64,000 nucleotides of DNA, taken from assembly GCA_036250195.1 (NCBI GenBank), contig JAVHZZ010000002.1, positions 369,150,624-369,214,623 on the forward strand, written 5' to 3'. The translations under genes and the position numbers were made by a program. Origin of the DNA: Mixophyes australis (Eukaryota; Chordata; Amphibia; Anura; Limnodynastidae). This document shows positions 30,401 through 42,780 of the stretch, in pieces (position 1 is the stretch's first letter; every line of letters starts with the position of its first letter). The notes under the pieces are model-generated. The model was not told the origin of the DNA and searched no databases. It was given only the letters and a program-made list of their open reading frames with translations.

Positions 30401-30573
30401 TCAAGGGGTAAATGTATTAACCTCCGGTTTCTTCAACTCCCGCGAGTTCGGCGTCTTCGGCGCTTAAATTTAAAGTTTCCCTTTACAAGGCAGTGCCGCT
30501 TTAAATTTAAGCGCCGAAGACGCCGAACTCGCGGAAGTTGAAGAAACCGGAGGTTAATACATTTACCCCCTGA
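30401..30573. mobile_element. Near-perfect palindromic MITE (173 bp) inside the L1-like LINE
   Basis: The left arm starts TCAAGGGGTAAATGTATTAA and the right arm is its inverse with one end mismatch. The arms extend about 74 bp through GCGAGTTCGGCGTCTTCGGC to a ~25-base loop near 30480-30500. It separates the two halves of the L1 C-terminal region. The target duplication is ambiguous, so the superfamily is not assigned. Confidence 0.8.
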
Positions 30574-32009
30574 TGTACATAGATGCACTAAGCATTTTAC
30601 TACCTTCTTATGGAGAGGTAAACATCCAAGGATCCATAATGCTAAACAGACAAAATAGATTCAAAGGTGGAATTGGTTTCCCGGATAGCTCTGCATTTAT
30701 GTTTTCTGCTCTTTTTCACTATGCTGTGGGTTGGTTGCTAAATCAGGAATATTTTGTTAACCTATCCTTGGAGTCTGAATTAGTTTATCCCTATTTATTA
30801 ACAGAACTTCTCCACCTTACGAGAAAACAAATCCCGGAGGTAGACACTTATAAAGCATAGAATGCTATTATAAAGTGTTTAAATCACCCTCGACCCACCA
30901 TACACTATGTTACTATATGGGGTAACCCTGCATTTCCTCCAGGCCTGGAAAATAATTGTTTCTACTCCTGGAAATCTAAGGGCATTGCATCGATAAAAAA
31001 TATTTCTTTGACCCTAGAGGCACCCTATTTACCTTTCAGCAGCTCAAAGAAAACTTAAATTTACATAATTCTCACTTTTTTATGTATTTGCAGTTACGCC
31101 ATTACATCATGTCACATACAGACAATAAAATATCTCTCCCTGCATCTAGCAATTCAGATGATCTGTTACGTTTTTCCAAAAATCCCGAATCAGATTTTTA
31201 TACTCTGATTTGCTTCCATCAGAAATATGGGCTACTTCATATTATGCTTGGACAAATGATTCTCTCCTACTCAACTCTGTAAAAGATTTAGATAAGTTTA
31301 ATGCTAACAAATTGAAATGGATCCATTCCACCAGATTGCAGGAGACTAATTTTTAAATCGGGCCAGTATATTTCAGTCTCAAAGAAAACACTATATTCTG
31401 GATAAATCAGGTCTCTGCATCCATTTATCATAATATATGGCAATGTAGAAACATTCAGAAATTCTGGAATAAAAGTTTTAAACTTCCTGTCCTCAGTTTT
31501 GGGAACCTCCTTACCAATTGATAAGCATGCTATTTTTCTATGTCATTTTGATAACTGGATTCCCCTTATACCCCCTAGAGAATGTCAAGATGTTAAACCA
31601 CTTCTTACGGTTATTCTCACAATTGCTAAATTAACAATTTTCTGTTATTGGGTTATCCCGCCCCCTCCTCTCTCAGAAGTAAAACATGAACTCCTTAATA
31701 CACTATATCTTGATAGAAGAGCCACTTTATCGGATATTGAAAAAAGGGTTGAAAGTTTCTACAAGAAATGGGGTCCATTTATCGAATCTCTTCAATTCAA
31801 TATACAAGAACAAATTTTAAAAATGTTAGTAATTAGTGCCTAATTAGTGGCGCTATATAAATAACTAATGATGATGATGATGAAAACATCACCTGGTTTC
31901 TTTACCGCTCAGTGGAAGGAAACTAAATACCTCTTATCTTCATCGCTCTATGTTGTGAAATGACCTAGGGGATGGAATGAGCCTATATATTATGGTCTTT
32001 TCACAGATG

Positions 32010-32183
32010 CCCCCCCCCCCCCCCCCCCCTCCCCATTCGGCTAAGATCACCGCATTACATAAAATTGAAAAATATATGTTTATTCTTGGGTTTTCTATTG
32101 TAACTTTAAAGTAATCAACATGTAAGCAAATAAACAGAAAAATGTTGTTAAAGTGTTTAATATTTAGGGGGGGGGGGGGGGGG
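32010..32183. repeat. C20 tract and G17 tract bracketing a 137-bp segment
   Basis: C20 at 32010-32029 (followed by TCCCC) and G17 at 32167-32183, on the same strand and complementary to each other. The G run directly abuts the SINE at 32185. The G strand of each tract could form a G-quadruplex, and together they could form a hairpin. Confidence 0.85.
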
Positions 32184-32184
32184 A

Positions 32185-32550
32185 ATTCAATTGGGCAGCA
32201 CGGTGGCGTAGTGGTTAGCACATCTGCCTTACAGCACTGGGGTCATGAGTTCAATTCCCAACCATGGCCTTATCTGTGAGGAGTTTGTATGTTCTCCCCG
32301 TGTTTGCATGGGTTTCCCCCGGGTGCTCCGTGTTTGCGTGGGTTTTCCCCGGGTGCTCCGGTTTCTTCCCACACTCCAAAAACATACTGGTAGGTTAATT
32401 GGCTGCTATCAAATTGACCCTAGTCTGTGTGTTTGTCTGTGTTAGGGAATTTAGACTGTAAGCTACAATGGGGCAGGGACTGATGTGAGTGAGTTCTCTG
32501 TACAGCGCTGCGGAATTAGTGGCGCTATATAAATGATGATGATGATGATA
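32185..32550 (+). mobile_element. tRNA-derived SINE, full length
   Basis: The head GGGCAGCACGGTGGCGTAGT contains an A-box-like TGGCGTAGTGG, with a B-box-like GAGTTCAATTCC 45 bases on. The body contains AACATACTGGTAGGTTAATT. The tail CTGTACAGCGCTGCGGAATT ends in (GAT)n at about 32535-32550. A 36-base tandem duplication of the GTTTGC(A/G)TGGGTTT segment lies at about 32300-32360. Confidence 0.88.
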
Positions 32551-33064
32551 TGCTAGTTTTGCAGTAAGTACTCTGGTTAGTGCAGAAGGGTGCTGTGTGG
32601 AGGGCAGAGCTCAGGCTGTAGCATCTGCCGAACCTTGCTTCTATGAGGTTCTCCTTACATGCAGAGGTTTTGTGACTCTATTTCCAGTTAGAGAACACTG
32701 GAGACATTAAAACTGGTACAAAGGAAACAAAAAGGTTACTCAGATTCTGTTATTTTTTCAGTGCAGTTTGAAGGTAAATAGCTGAATGTTTGGCATGGGA
32801 AACATCCCTTTACATCAGGTTTCATAAATGTTTGATGATTGTGTTCTACTTTATTTACAGTAGATGTACATTGTAATGTAGATTGTTTCTGAATGCTTCA
32901 TTGCAGTAACTTTGCAGTTTCCTATGGCTTTCAAATAGCTGCCAGCTTTTTGCCTTCACACTTAGACTTAGGAGCAAATCCATCTTAAGGGTGCAAATGT
33001 GCACCTAGACAAGGGGTGGAAGCGCATTTTATCTTATGCATGCAGCACACAAATACGGGGAAGC
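32551..33064. other. Spacer downstream of SDF2, no gene
   Basis: Unrecognised sequence between the SINE and the putative SDF2 poly(A) signal. No coding signal was seen. Confidence 0.35.
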
Positions 33065-33070
33065 TTTATT
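33065..33070 (-). terminator. Candidate SDF2 polyadenylation signal
   Basis: TTTATT on the plus strand, i.e. AATAAA on the minus strand, 440 bases beyond the SDF2 stop. It is the nearest canonical signal I see downstream on that strand. Confidence 0.4.
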
Positions 33071-33509
33071 TTTACACTGCAATTTAGAGTTGAGCTAAGA
33101 TGCACTCGTCCCAACTCTAAACCTGTCCACACATTTTCAATTTGCCCTCACTGCAGAACAACAGCTTGATAAAGACAATACAAAAAATGTATCTTCAGAA
33201 ATAAAACTTTAACCAATGATTTGAAGTTTTATATTTAAAACCACTTTCCGCAGAGACAATATTATGGTGATGTTTTTTTTTTGCTGCTGCAGGGACATGC
33301 TTAGGGAACAATCCGGCCCTTCGCTGTCATAACAATAAAATAAGAAACAAATAATAATAATACAGCCAGAAGGGTACAACATACAAACTGTGCCCCAAAA
33401 TTCACTGCTAAAATCTCTCTGATGCGAACGTTTCGTAACCTCAGAGAACTCCTCAGTGAGCTCAACACTGTGCAGGTAGGGAAGGTAGCCTGGAAGACTG
33501 TTCAAGCTA

Positions 33510-36500
33510 TCAAAACTCAGAGTGAGTATGGTCAGTCCTTGGAGAGTCACTAGGTTTCATAAAGATGCCTTCCATTACTTTCCAGTAGTTGTGCTGGCTG
33601 GCGTAGGTCATGCCATGCACTTCTCTCTGCCCATTTATAGGACGCCCATATTGTTCTCCTGTGACAGACAGTAGAGCGTTGGTTGGCACATGCTTGAAAC
33701 GCACCTCTTCATCCCGCTGCCAGAATTCCCCATTGCAGAGTACAGTCCAGTCATCGAAGGTGTCTCCCTCCCCTTCCTCTCCAAACGCACTGACCTCCTG
33801 CAAATTAAACACGACACATACATGTAAGAGATTACGGACCATGTTCTATCTGATCATTACATTACCCCTTTGCACAAGGGCACAGGTTGTTAAGGTCTTT
33901 GACAAAATTAAATATATTTTTTTAACAAGTTGCATTGTGCTGTTTCTGCCAAGGGTATTCAACGTCACTAGCACCATTAAAATGTTACTACTCATACATG
34001 CATTTGACGTACAGCAACACAGTCATTTGAATTGTTCCCTATAGCTGAACTCATTTACAACTCGAAGATAAGGATCCTAAGTGTTTAGGATACGGTCTTG
34101 GCTCAACCCGTGCGTTCACGCACACTTTGAAGTGTAACTGTAATTTGGAAGTGGATGAAGAGACTCTGGATGATGACAGCAGCAGTGTAATCCTTCTCAC
34201 TGGCAAGATACTCTACACCAAATGCTATGTCCCAGCTATATCTATTTCACGTATTCAATCACTTGTGCATCCTCATAATGAAATCTAATTCAGATCATAT
34301 AGCAGATGTCTGCAGCAAGTGTAATCTTACACCAGGCACTAGGAGTTATACAGGCCTAATGGGTGCAAATTAAACATTTCTTATATGATAGATGGTAATC
34401 TTCATCAGCTTGGTTACTATAAACTCCAATCCTTGGCCATTATGTCAAGAATGACTTTACCCAATTATTCAAACTCCCAAAGAAAAAAGAAGAGAAATTA
34501 TTGCTACTAAAGTGGCCTTTCCCAGGAGCCACCGCTTTCAAGAAATGACTATGCACATTTAATCTCTCCGTGGCACTCACAAAATAAAATTTATAGTCCC
34601 ACAGGGATGCCATAATATATTTATGAAGGTTTATCATGAATAAAGTGAATTTCCACATGCACCAAGCACCAATAGGCAGGGATTACATCTCTGCTCCACT
34701 CTTCCATTGTGATTGACGTCATTATTGTAGTAATAACCCTTATGTCCTAATACGTACCACATAAAAAGTCAAATACATAAAACTTTGTTAGCTCAACAAA
34801 TAATAACATACATATATAAGCAATATAACTGTACTTAACTTTAGGTTTGTATAATGCATATTACGGTTATATCATTTAATCCTGATACAGTTTTTTCTCA
34901 AAATGACCAAAAAAGGTTATAACTTAGTGTGTAAATGTTGTATTTTATAAAGTATGTTTATACCCTGCTGCTAACACCAGATACAATTTCTTTATAGGCA
35001 ATAACAGCACTACGGAAAGTTACTGCATAAAACACCAGTGAAATTAACTGCAACAATAAAATATAAATAATTTTAAAAAATGTTCATACTTTTTAGATGA
35101 CATACAAAATGCTTAATTTCTGAATTGCTATTTTTTTAACTATATATTTAATACTCTGCTGCGATCTAGAACTACTACTCAAATAATATTGTACTGTATT
35201 AGGTAACTGTGCTGTATGGAGGACCCGTCAGTCCATGGTAGGTGTTTGGTCAGCCCACAGATGGTACTGAAGACATAGGTTCAAAAATATCACCCAAGCA
35301 GAGGCTGAGAGTGGGGCAGGCTGTGGTGGATGTTTCAGAGAGGGGTGGATCTGTACTTCTTATCCAAGGTTTGGGGAGGGGTTTCCAAACCCTTCCCTGT
35401 CACATGACCCAGGCTCACAGCTCGCAATCCAGCCGGTTACATGCTCTCTCCAGCTGCTATGGAACTAGTCCCAACCTGAGAGCTAAAGATAGCACATAAA
35501 TCATACTAACACAATAGACCACATAAAACAATGGAGTGTTACTTTAGAACTAAAATTACTCCTTTGTAGACTATGTGTCTTTTTGACAGTATTTAACATC
35601 ACAGACTTACTGGATGAAGTGCTTGTGTGGAGAGAATGACATACTGTCGATCTCAGACTTAGAATAAGCGATCAACCGTGTATTAAGATCTACGGTGCTC
35701 CTAACGCAGACTACTGTATAGCCAATCCAAGCGTGATCTGGAGGGGTCATGTAAGCCCCGCCACCCTTGTGCTAAGCAGCTGGAAGATATTATGGCAGGA
35801 AGAGCCCTTAGGAATGTAGAACACCCATGACTACACTAGGGGGTTAGGGATTAGTGACCCCAAACCCTATTCTATGGTGTAAATGTAGATTAAACGTTCC
35901 CACCAGCGAGGAATTTCAGTGCTACACAACTGAGCAAAACTGGGGACATGTCCCCAAAAACCAAGGATGTCTGGTCACTCTACAGTAAGTATATTACACC
36001 TTCAGTGATAGTGGTGGACTAGCTATACTAAAACCAATCATGTTCTACACACAGCAAGTTAATAGTCAGAATACTATATTTTTGGGGGAAGGTCTTATAC
36101 TTCCCAAGCTGTCTTAATACGGATCCGCCCTTCTCTTTTATATGAAAACTGTTAAAAATGTGCTGCCTCACAGTGCGTATGGGTTCGAATCCAACAAAGG
36201 CCCCATCACTGTGGAGTTTGTATGTTCTCCCCATGTACTTGCAGGTTGATTGTCTTCTGATTAAATTAACACTAATGTGTGTCCGTGTAGTAGGGAATTT
36301 AGATTATAAACTCCACTGGGACTGATGTGAATGATTAAATGTTCTCTGTAAAGTGCCAAGTAATATGTAGGCACAATATAAATAACTTAATAAAAGATAT
36401 ATCATCATTAGCCACTAGATGATGCAGTTAGAATCAATATTGTATCTCTGTCCATTTGTATTACATTGCATACATGTAAATAGAAAGCTAATCAGTTGAT

Positions 36501-39500
36501 TGACTTTACTATTTCAATTGCACAAATTATTCTCTAGTGACCAGCCTTTAAAATTAATGTAAAAAATAAATAAAATCAAACCTAGGTTGCCCCCATACGA
36601 TACTGCATCCGGAGCAATTTGGATGATAGCCACATATTACTCCAAGTATAAACATACTGGACTATACTTATAGGGTCAGGCAATGATCATGCCTAGAGAT
36701 TAGCAGAACCAGCATGAAACCGATAAACTGGGCACATTTGCACTAGATAGGTCATTGGAGTTATTGTTAACCCTGATACAGCTAAACAGAATTATGGATC
36801 GCTAGTTATGAACACTGAATCATACAGAGACTGAGCTTACAATAAAACTCTCTCAGTTTACAAAGGGACAAAGAAGAGAAAAACAGCATTGGACGCTTTC
36901 CTTTACTAGAAATACAAAACAACCCCCACTCCCATAAAATGATTTACAGCTTGGTGCTGTCAGTTCTCTATATACAGGAAATAAGAGCAGATCCTAAGAA
37001 TTTACATCACATGGTAATGAAATATGCAGTTTTGCCATCTGTGAATGAATTAATCCAAGAGTTTAGTTTCCTAAATGAGCAGACCAACTATTTAGGTACA
37101 TGGGAAACGTTGAAATGCATTTCTGATTGGGAATCAATGAGAATACCTAAATCATTTATTTAGTACCAGTCCGTGCTAGTGGCGGAGCAGCAGGTGTTGT
37201 CTTCCTTATTTATTTGTTACCCCTCAGGCTAAGTTGAATTAGAAGCACAGTGAGAGTTGGATCTCTTTGGACCAGAACAGGAAACTAGAAACATTTTTTT
37301 TTTTTTTTAAAACAAATGAATATTTTTGTGTGCGCTTATTTGGTTACATGAAAATGTATTGACAGGAACAGTGTGAATGTGTTTCAAACTTTGAATTTAT
37401 TAGTCACAGTGGCTTGGTGGCAACTAATAAGTGCTGTATACAACAAAGCCAATCTGTGGCTCTCTAGCTGTTGTGGAGCTACAAGTCACATTCTGAGACT
37501 TCTACTTTCACACTAGCAAGATTACCGCAGGTTTCTAAGTGCCTGACCACAAGTTTATTTTTATTTTTTTTAGCAGGGGAGTAAAGAGTGTATGTATCTT
37601 GTAAATGCGTGGTGTGTAAGAGGTGTGGGTGTGATTATTTCTAACACTTATGGTATAAAATGAACAAGGGTCTTTCTCTCTCACTGCTCCACATCTACTG
37701 CATCACTTTGCAAATTCCTACACTGGCTTCCTGTGTTCTCCAGAATCAAATTCAAATTACTCACCCTTACCTACAAAGCCCTCAACGCCACCCTTTCATA
37801 CATCTCAAATCTCATATCAAAATACTCTCCCTCCCACCCTCTTAGATCTACCTCTGACCTGCGCCTTGTCTCGTCTCTGATAACCACCTGTCACTCCCAC
37901 CTATAAGACTTCTTCCGTGCTGTTCCCCACTTATGGGATTCCATACCAACCTCAGACTTTCCCACAGCCCTCAAATGTTTAGACGCTCTTTGAAACCCCA
38001 TCTCTTTCTGAGAGGTAACCTTATCCCCATTAACACTATTCACACTGATGCACCGTCACAGCTGTCTGTCTCCACTCTGAGCCACACTCGCTCCTCTTGT
38101 TTCAGCTGTGCCCTCTTCCACTTAGAATGTAAGTCCTCTCATCAGCAGGGTCCTGCATACCCTTAGTTTTCATGTCTGCATTTAATTTGCCTACCTTGTA
38201 CATCCCTATTTTATGTATGTACTCTTTTCCCTACTGTACGGCACCGTGGAGCCTTACAAATCTACGGTAATAATTATAAGGGTCCATTATACAAAATTAA
38301 CAGATGGCAGACTGCTAAACCTGTATACAAGTATAGAGGCGACCCTCTAGATGCCTTTGAGGTCAGCTATGGTTTCTAACATTTAGTATCTCTCTCAGGG
38401 AGATAGGAGAGTGGGTCAAACAATACACTAGGGAATTTTGATTATAAAATATAATAATCTTCATTGGTATATACTAAAAATAATTAATTGTGAGAATATT
38501 CAGTATTAAAATAGCAAGAAAAGTGTATAGAGTGAAAATAGTGATTAAAATAAAGTATAACAGCTGTGATATATCATCTTTTACCATGTATTATTTTATT
38601 GTAAAATGATTAATCTCAATTTTTAATATCGTTACTCTCTATTTTTCATTTAAATAACCAAACTAGAAAGGTATGTCTGTCAGAGACAGCAGCATGGGCC
38701 AGAATAGGTATAATCATTGCATAGTTATAGCTAACTAAAGTGGTGTTACAAAATAAATGTGGCATACCAGGCAATAACTTGAGTGAAATCGCATAAATGC
38801 ACCGTTTATTGGTGACATTTTACATTCAGACGATACACCAGCCTAGTGGGTGAAAGAACCTCTGCACAGGAACTAGCAGTCAAGGTAAAGTAACTGGCTT
38901 GTATACCTATATGAGTAGATGAGGATTGGGAGGACATAAGGAAGCTGCTCTTAATACTAGCGGCCAACAATAAATGAATACAGCTCTAAAGAGTGCACCA
39001 GGCTTATTTAGCACATGCAAAGTTGTATGGAGCTTTCCAAGGTGCCACTAGGGGCATGAGAACTTGGCACCTCATTTGGATGTGCCCCCAGTGAATACTT
39101 TTTGGAGGGAAGTGGTTGCTTACTTGCTATGTTTCTGCCCCAGCCAAAAATGATAGATCCCAAAATCGTCATATTTGGGCTACTACATAAGAATAGTCAA
39201 CATATCATCATGACTTACAGTCAGGTCCATAAATATTGGGACATCGACACAATTCTCATATTTTGGGCTCTATACACCACCACAATGGATTTGAAATGAA
39301 ACTTACATGATGTGCTTTAACTGCAGACTTTCAGATTTAATTTGAGGGAATTTACATCCAAATCAGATGAACAGTGTAGGAATTACAACGGTTTCTCTGT
39401 GTGTCTCCCACTTTTTAAGGGACCAAAAGTATTGGGACAAACTAAACAATCCTACAACAAACTTTCACTTTTTAATACTTTATTGCAAATCCTTTGCAGT

Positions 39501-42414
39501 CAATTACAGCCTGAAGTCTGGAACGCATAGACATCACCAGACACTGGGATTCATCCCTGGTGATGCTCTGGAAGGTCTCTACTGCAAATGTCTTCAATTC
39601 CTGCTTGTTCTTGGGGCATTTTCCCTTCAGTTTTGTCAAGTGAAATGCATGCCCAATCGGATTCAGCTCAGGTGATTGACTTGACCATTGCATAACATTC
39701 CACTTTTTAACCTTAAAAAACTCTTTGGTTGCTTTTGCAGTATGCTTCGGGTCATTGTCCATCTGCACTGTGAAGCGCTGTCCAATGAGTTCTGAAGCAT
39801 TTGACTGAATATGAGCAGATAATATTGCCCGAAACACTTCAGAATTCATCCTGCTGCTTTTGTCAGCAGTCACATCATCAATAAATACAAGGGAACCAGT
39901 TCCATTGGCAGCCATGCATGCCCACGCCATGACACTGCCGCCACCATGCTTCACTGATGAGGTGGTATGTTTTGGATCATGAGCAGTTCCTTTCCTTCTC
40001 CACACTCTTCTCTTCCCATCACTACAAGTTGATCTTCGTCTCATCTGTCCATAGGATGTTGCTCCAGAACTGTAATGGCTTTTTTAGATGTTGTTGGCCA
40101 AACTCTGATCTGGTCTTCCTGTTTTTGTGGCTCACAAATGGTTTACATCTTGTGGTGAACCCTCTATATTCACTCTTGTGAAGTCTTCCCTTGATTGTTG
40201 ACTTTGACTCATATAAACCTACCTCCTGGAGAGTGTTCTTGATTTGGCCAACTGTTGTGAAGGGGTTTTTCTTCACCAGGGAAGAAATGCTTCTGTCACC
40301 CACCACAGTTGTTTTCCATGGTCTTCCGGGTCTTTTGGTGTTACTGAGCTCTCCGGTGCGTTCTTTCTTTTTAAGAATGTTCCAAACAGTTGATTGGGCC
40401 ACACCTAATATTTTTGCTCTCTCTGATGGGTTTGTTTTAATTTTTCAGCCTAATGATGGCTTGCTTCACTGATAGTGACAGCTCTTTGGATCTCATATTG
40501 AGAGTCGACAGCAACAGATTCCAAATGCAAATGTCACACCTAGAAAAAACTCCAGAAATTTTACCTGCTTAATTGATGATGAAATAACGAGGGAATAGCC
40601 CACACATGTCCATGAAATAGCTTTTGAGTCGATTGTCCCATTAAATTTGGTCCCTTAAAAAGTGGAAGGCACATATAGAAACCTTTGTAATTCCTACACC
40701 GTTCACCTGATTTGGATGTTAATTCCCTAAAATTAAAGCTGAAAGTCTGCAGTTAAAGCACATCTTGTTAGTTTCATTTCAAATCCATTGTGGTGGTGTA
40801 TAGAGCCCAAAATATGAGAATTGTGTCGATGTTCCAATATTTATGGACCTGACTGTATATTTGAGAAAGACTTTGCTAGGAAAATGATAGTTTTGAGGAG
40901 CATTACAGTCTCGCACCCACAATGACCACATGGAAACAACAAATAGACACAAATGTTATAAAATCGTGAGTGATAGGATACATTCTCCTCTTACTCTAGT
41001 CAGAGGACAGGGTAAGTGTGCTTCATCTTGTGACGTTTACTTCCTATGTAGTTTTTCATATTTGAATAACAATGTGCTTTGAGGATACAACTATTTCTTT
41101 CCAATGAGGCTAAGGTACTAATACTATAGCACTGCAACTTGTAGCTGACAATTTACCTGAGAATGTTTTGTAACATTTCTGGATACAATGTTTATCTGAC
41201 CTTGTATATCTCTCTTTTAATGAAAAGAAGAAAAAAAAAAAAAAAAAAAAAGAGAAATATAGGTATATGTAAACATAAAACATTAGTGTGCAACATTTAC
41301 CTCTCCAGGTTAATGACCACTCATGAGCCTTACCTGGTTTCCTGATAACGGAGATGTGAAGTGGTGGCTGTGTAGGTTGCGCCCTGTATTGACATGTGTA
41401 AGACGGATATTCTGTCCACATTTTATTAATGTTCCTCTGTGGCACACTGTGGAGGTCTTACCACGGACCCGCCAGTAACTGTTGCCATCATCTGCAGCGG
41501 TCACTCCTGTTACCGACTGCTGCCCACTGCCTGCATATAAAAAATAATATATATGAATACCTCACTCACTACATACAAATATATTTTTAAGACAAACCCC
41601 TCAAGCTGCCCGCATACAGTCATTTCTGGTTGGTCTGTTCCGCCAATCCAAATTGATAAAAAAAAAAACAACCAAATTACTGGCAACACTTGAAAATCTA
41701 GTCGATCAGTTGACATGACCATATCTGTACAATTTATCAGAATAAACAGTGTGTAAAGAAAACACAGCACAAATCCATCTAAACTGTATCTCCTTTAATC
41801 ACAAACTTCCCAAAACGTTATATCATCTTGAGGTCTACTGCCACATCAATAATGGGCTGGGTGACTGAAGTAATTTTACACTGGAGTTGTTCAATGAGAA
41901 AAAGTTTCCCACATAACCATTTTCCTTAATGAGATTTGAAATAAAAATGGTTCATTATAAAATACTAGTTGTGTCATACAAAAACAATATTAGTAATTAC
42001 AAGCGATAACACAATACAGGGACATGAGAGACATTTGTGTGCCCCATAGCAAATGTCTGTATATTAGTGAAGCCTTTTTGACACAATCAATATCCGGTAC
42101 ATAAGCACTAGTTAATGGTACTTCTCTGTTTGAATCAAAACTTCAAAGTCTCCTTTTCTTTCTAAAGTGTCCTTCTTTTGCCTCTGCTGAATGTATTTGA
42201 TAATATAGATGAATTAATTTAGTGTTAACCAAAGAATGATGATATCTGCTAAATGTCGAATACATTCTCCAGATTTATTAGTCAGGTATTTATTTAAAGC
42301 AGTATTTTAGGATACACTGTAATGCTGATGACAAGAAAAGTTCATCGTTGCTTTTACTATGTATCAATAACCTTTGTTCATATTAAATAAGATTGGAGAC
42401 ATGGAAAGCACTGC

Positions 42415-42450
<36 letters not shown>

Positions 42451-42780
42451 ATATATATATATACACATACATATATACACACACACACGGACCCCAAGCA
42501 GCGCTGCTGAATGAGCAGTATGACCATCATTACAGTCACCCACATTCCTGATCGATAGCAACTCATGAGTGACGTCACACCCTGCCACGAAACAAGTTAT
42601 CACCTTACCTGAGCCGTATCTGACGTCATGAGAGTGGAGCCGGACGTTGTGCTTTGTGTTAAGTAGCTTTAACACCGACCCGCACGTCACCACAGACAGC
42701 TCGGAGCCAAAGCCTTGTGGGAACAACAAGGGAGCGATAAACAGCAGGAAAGAGCCAGCTCCATCCTGTGCCTTCATCAT
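33510..42780 (-). CDS. SDF2: SDF2 (stromal cell-derived factor 2), complete, 3 exons
   Basis: On the minus strand the coding exons are 42780-42609, 41530-41334 and 33797-33510, with GT/AG junctions and matching phase, encoding 218 residues (human 211). The start is the first in-frame ATG (MMKAQDGAG); a GTG further upstream is not needed. A hydrophobic signal peptide (SFLLFIAPLLFPQGF) is followed by the mature start VVTCGSVLKLLNTKHNVRLHS, then three MIR repeats (LLNTKHNVRLHSHDV, IRLTHVNTGRNLHSHHFTSP, VRFKHVPTNALLSVTGEQYG). Family knowledge: an ER-lumenal partner of ERdj3/DNAJB11 chaperone complexes that resembles the MIR domain of protein O-mannosyltransferases. The C-terminus reads HSEF, where mammals have a KDEL-like HAEL. 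Intron 2 (33798-41333) is expanded by a Tc1, an L2 fragment and a SINE relic. The gene is head to head with SUPT6H, as in mammals. Confidence 0.95.
33798..36129. other. SDF2 intron 2, left part, no gene
   Basis: AT-rich intronic sequence with no exon or recognisable repeat. Confidence 0.4.
36130..36395 (+). mobile_element. Old, degenerate SINE copy
   Basis: Diverged remnants of the same SINE: GGGTTCGAATCC head, GTTTGTATGTTCTCCCCATG, AGGGAATTTAGATTATAAAC, and a tail ending ACAATATAAATAACTTAATA. The (GAT)n tail is lost. It is older than the crisp copies at 32185 and 43815. Confidence 0.65.
37655..38285 (+). mobile_element. L2/CR1-like LINE, 3' end fragment
   Basis: The plus strand encodes, with frameshifts, the ORF2 C-terminal tail typical of L2 (LASCVLQNQIQITH frame; SYISNLISKYSPSHPLRSTS; FFRAVPHLWDSIPTSDFPTA; RRSLKPHLFLRG). 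A 3' UTR follows, ending CTGTACGGCACCGTGGAGCC at about 38235 and an AT-rich tail. It is 5'-truncated and lies antisense to SDF2 in intron 2. Confidence 0.75.
38286..39217. other. SDF2 intron 2, middle, no gene
   Basis: No recognised repeat or exon. AT-rich. Confidence 0.35.
39218..40855 (-). mobile_element. Tc1/mariner element, almost full length, inactivated
   Basis: 1,638 bp with about 210-bp terminal inverted repeats starting CAGTCAGGTCCATAAATATT, in a TA duplication (39216-39217, 40856-40857). The minus strand encodes a Tc1 transposase in two overlapping frames. Frame 40402-40022 carries the helix-turn-helix, the GRPW linker and the first catalytic Asp (LWTDETKINL). Frame 40044-39472 carries the second Asp (VQMDNDPKHT) and the Glu region (SQSPELNPIGHAF). 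Breaks: a stop early in the N-terminus (about 40440), a small deletion near 40410, and a frameshift at 40022-40044. It is in the same orientation as SDF2, in intron 2. Confidence 0.92.
41534..42608. other. SDF2 intron 1, no gene
   Basis: Unrecognised sequence apart from the (AT)n/(AC)n microsatellite at about 42413-42488. A CRE-like GTGACGTCAC at about 42571 lies near the exon 1 donor. Confidence 0.4.
42413..42488. repeat. (AT)n/(AC)n compound microsatellite
   Basis: Alternating AT and AC/TAC dinucleotides in SDF2 intron 1, about 120 bases from the exon 1 donor. Confidence 0.9.

Larger units (their letters stand above)
28341..31990 (+). mobile_element. L1/Tx1-like LINE, plus strand, degenerate
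   Basis: ORF2 remnants run in order through many stops. The endonuclease part is at about 28420-28740 (VASIDMEREGASAPGN, then LIDYWRLLNPTSREYSCLSA and SLSDHAMLW). The RT is at about 29690-30150 (LSLDAEKAFDLITWEHLFES, VLSPLLFAIALEPLAIALRA, the FADD/YADD box changed to FADN, SGYKI-like AGYRIIFHKSEILP). The C-terminal region is at 30170-31840 ([27 protein letters not shown]). It is interrupted at about 29133-29689, at 30401-30573 by a MITE, and at about 31840-31885 by a SINE tail. Its segment 30666-30855 is the source-like copy of the insertion at 17365. Confidence 0.75.

Noticed and set aside
32185..32260. tRNA-like A and B boxes
   Set aside because: They are the head of a repeated SINE with a LINE-type tail; no cloverleaf was confirmed and the same unit recurs several times in the window.
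36939..37163. 74-residue open frame in SDF2 intron 2 with protein-like composition
   Set aside because: No recognised domain, no splice context and no neighbours in frame; perhaps an old retroelement piece, but not supportable.
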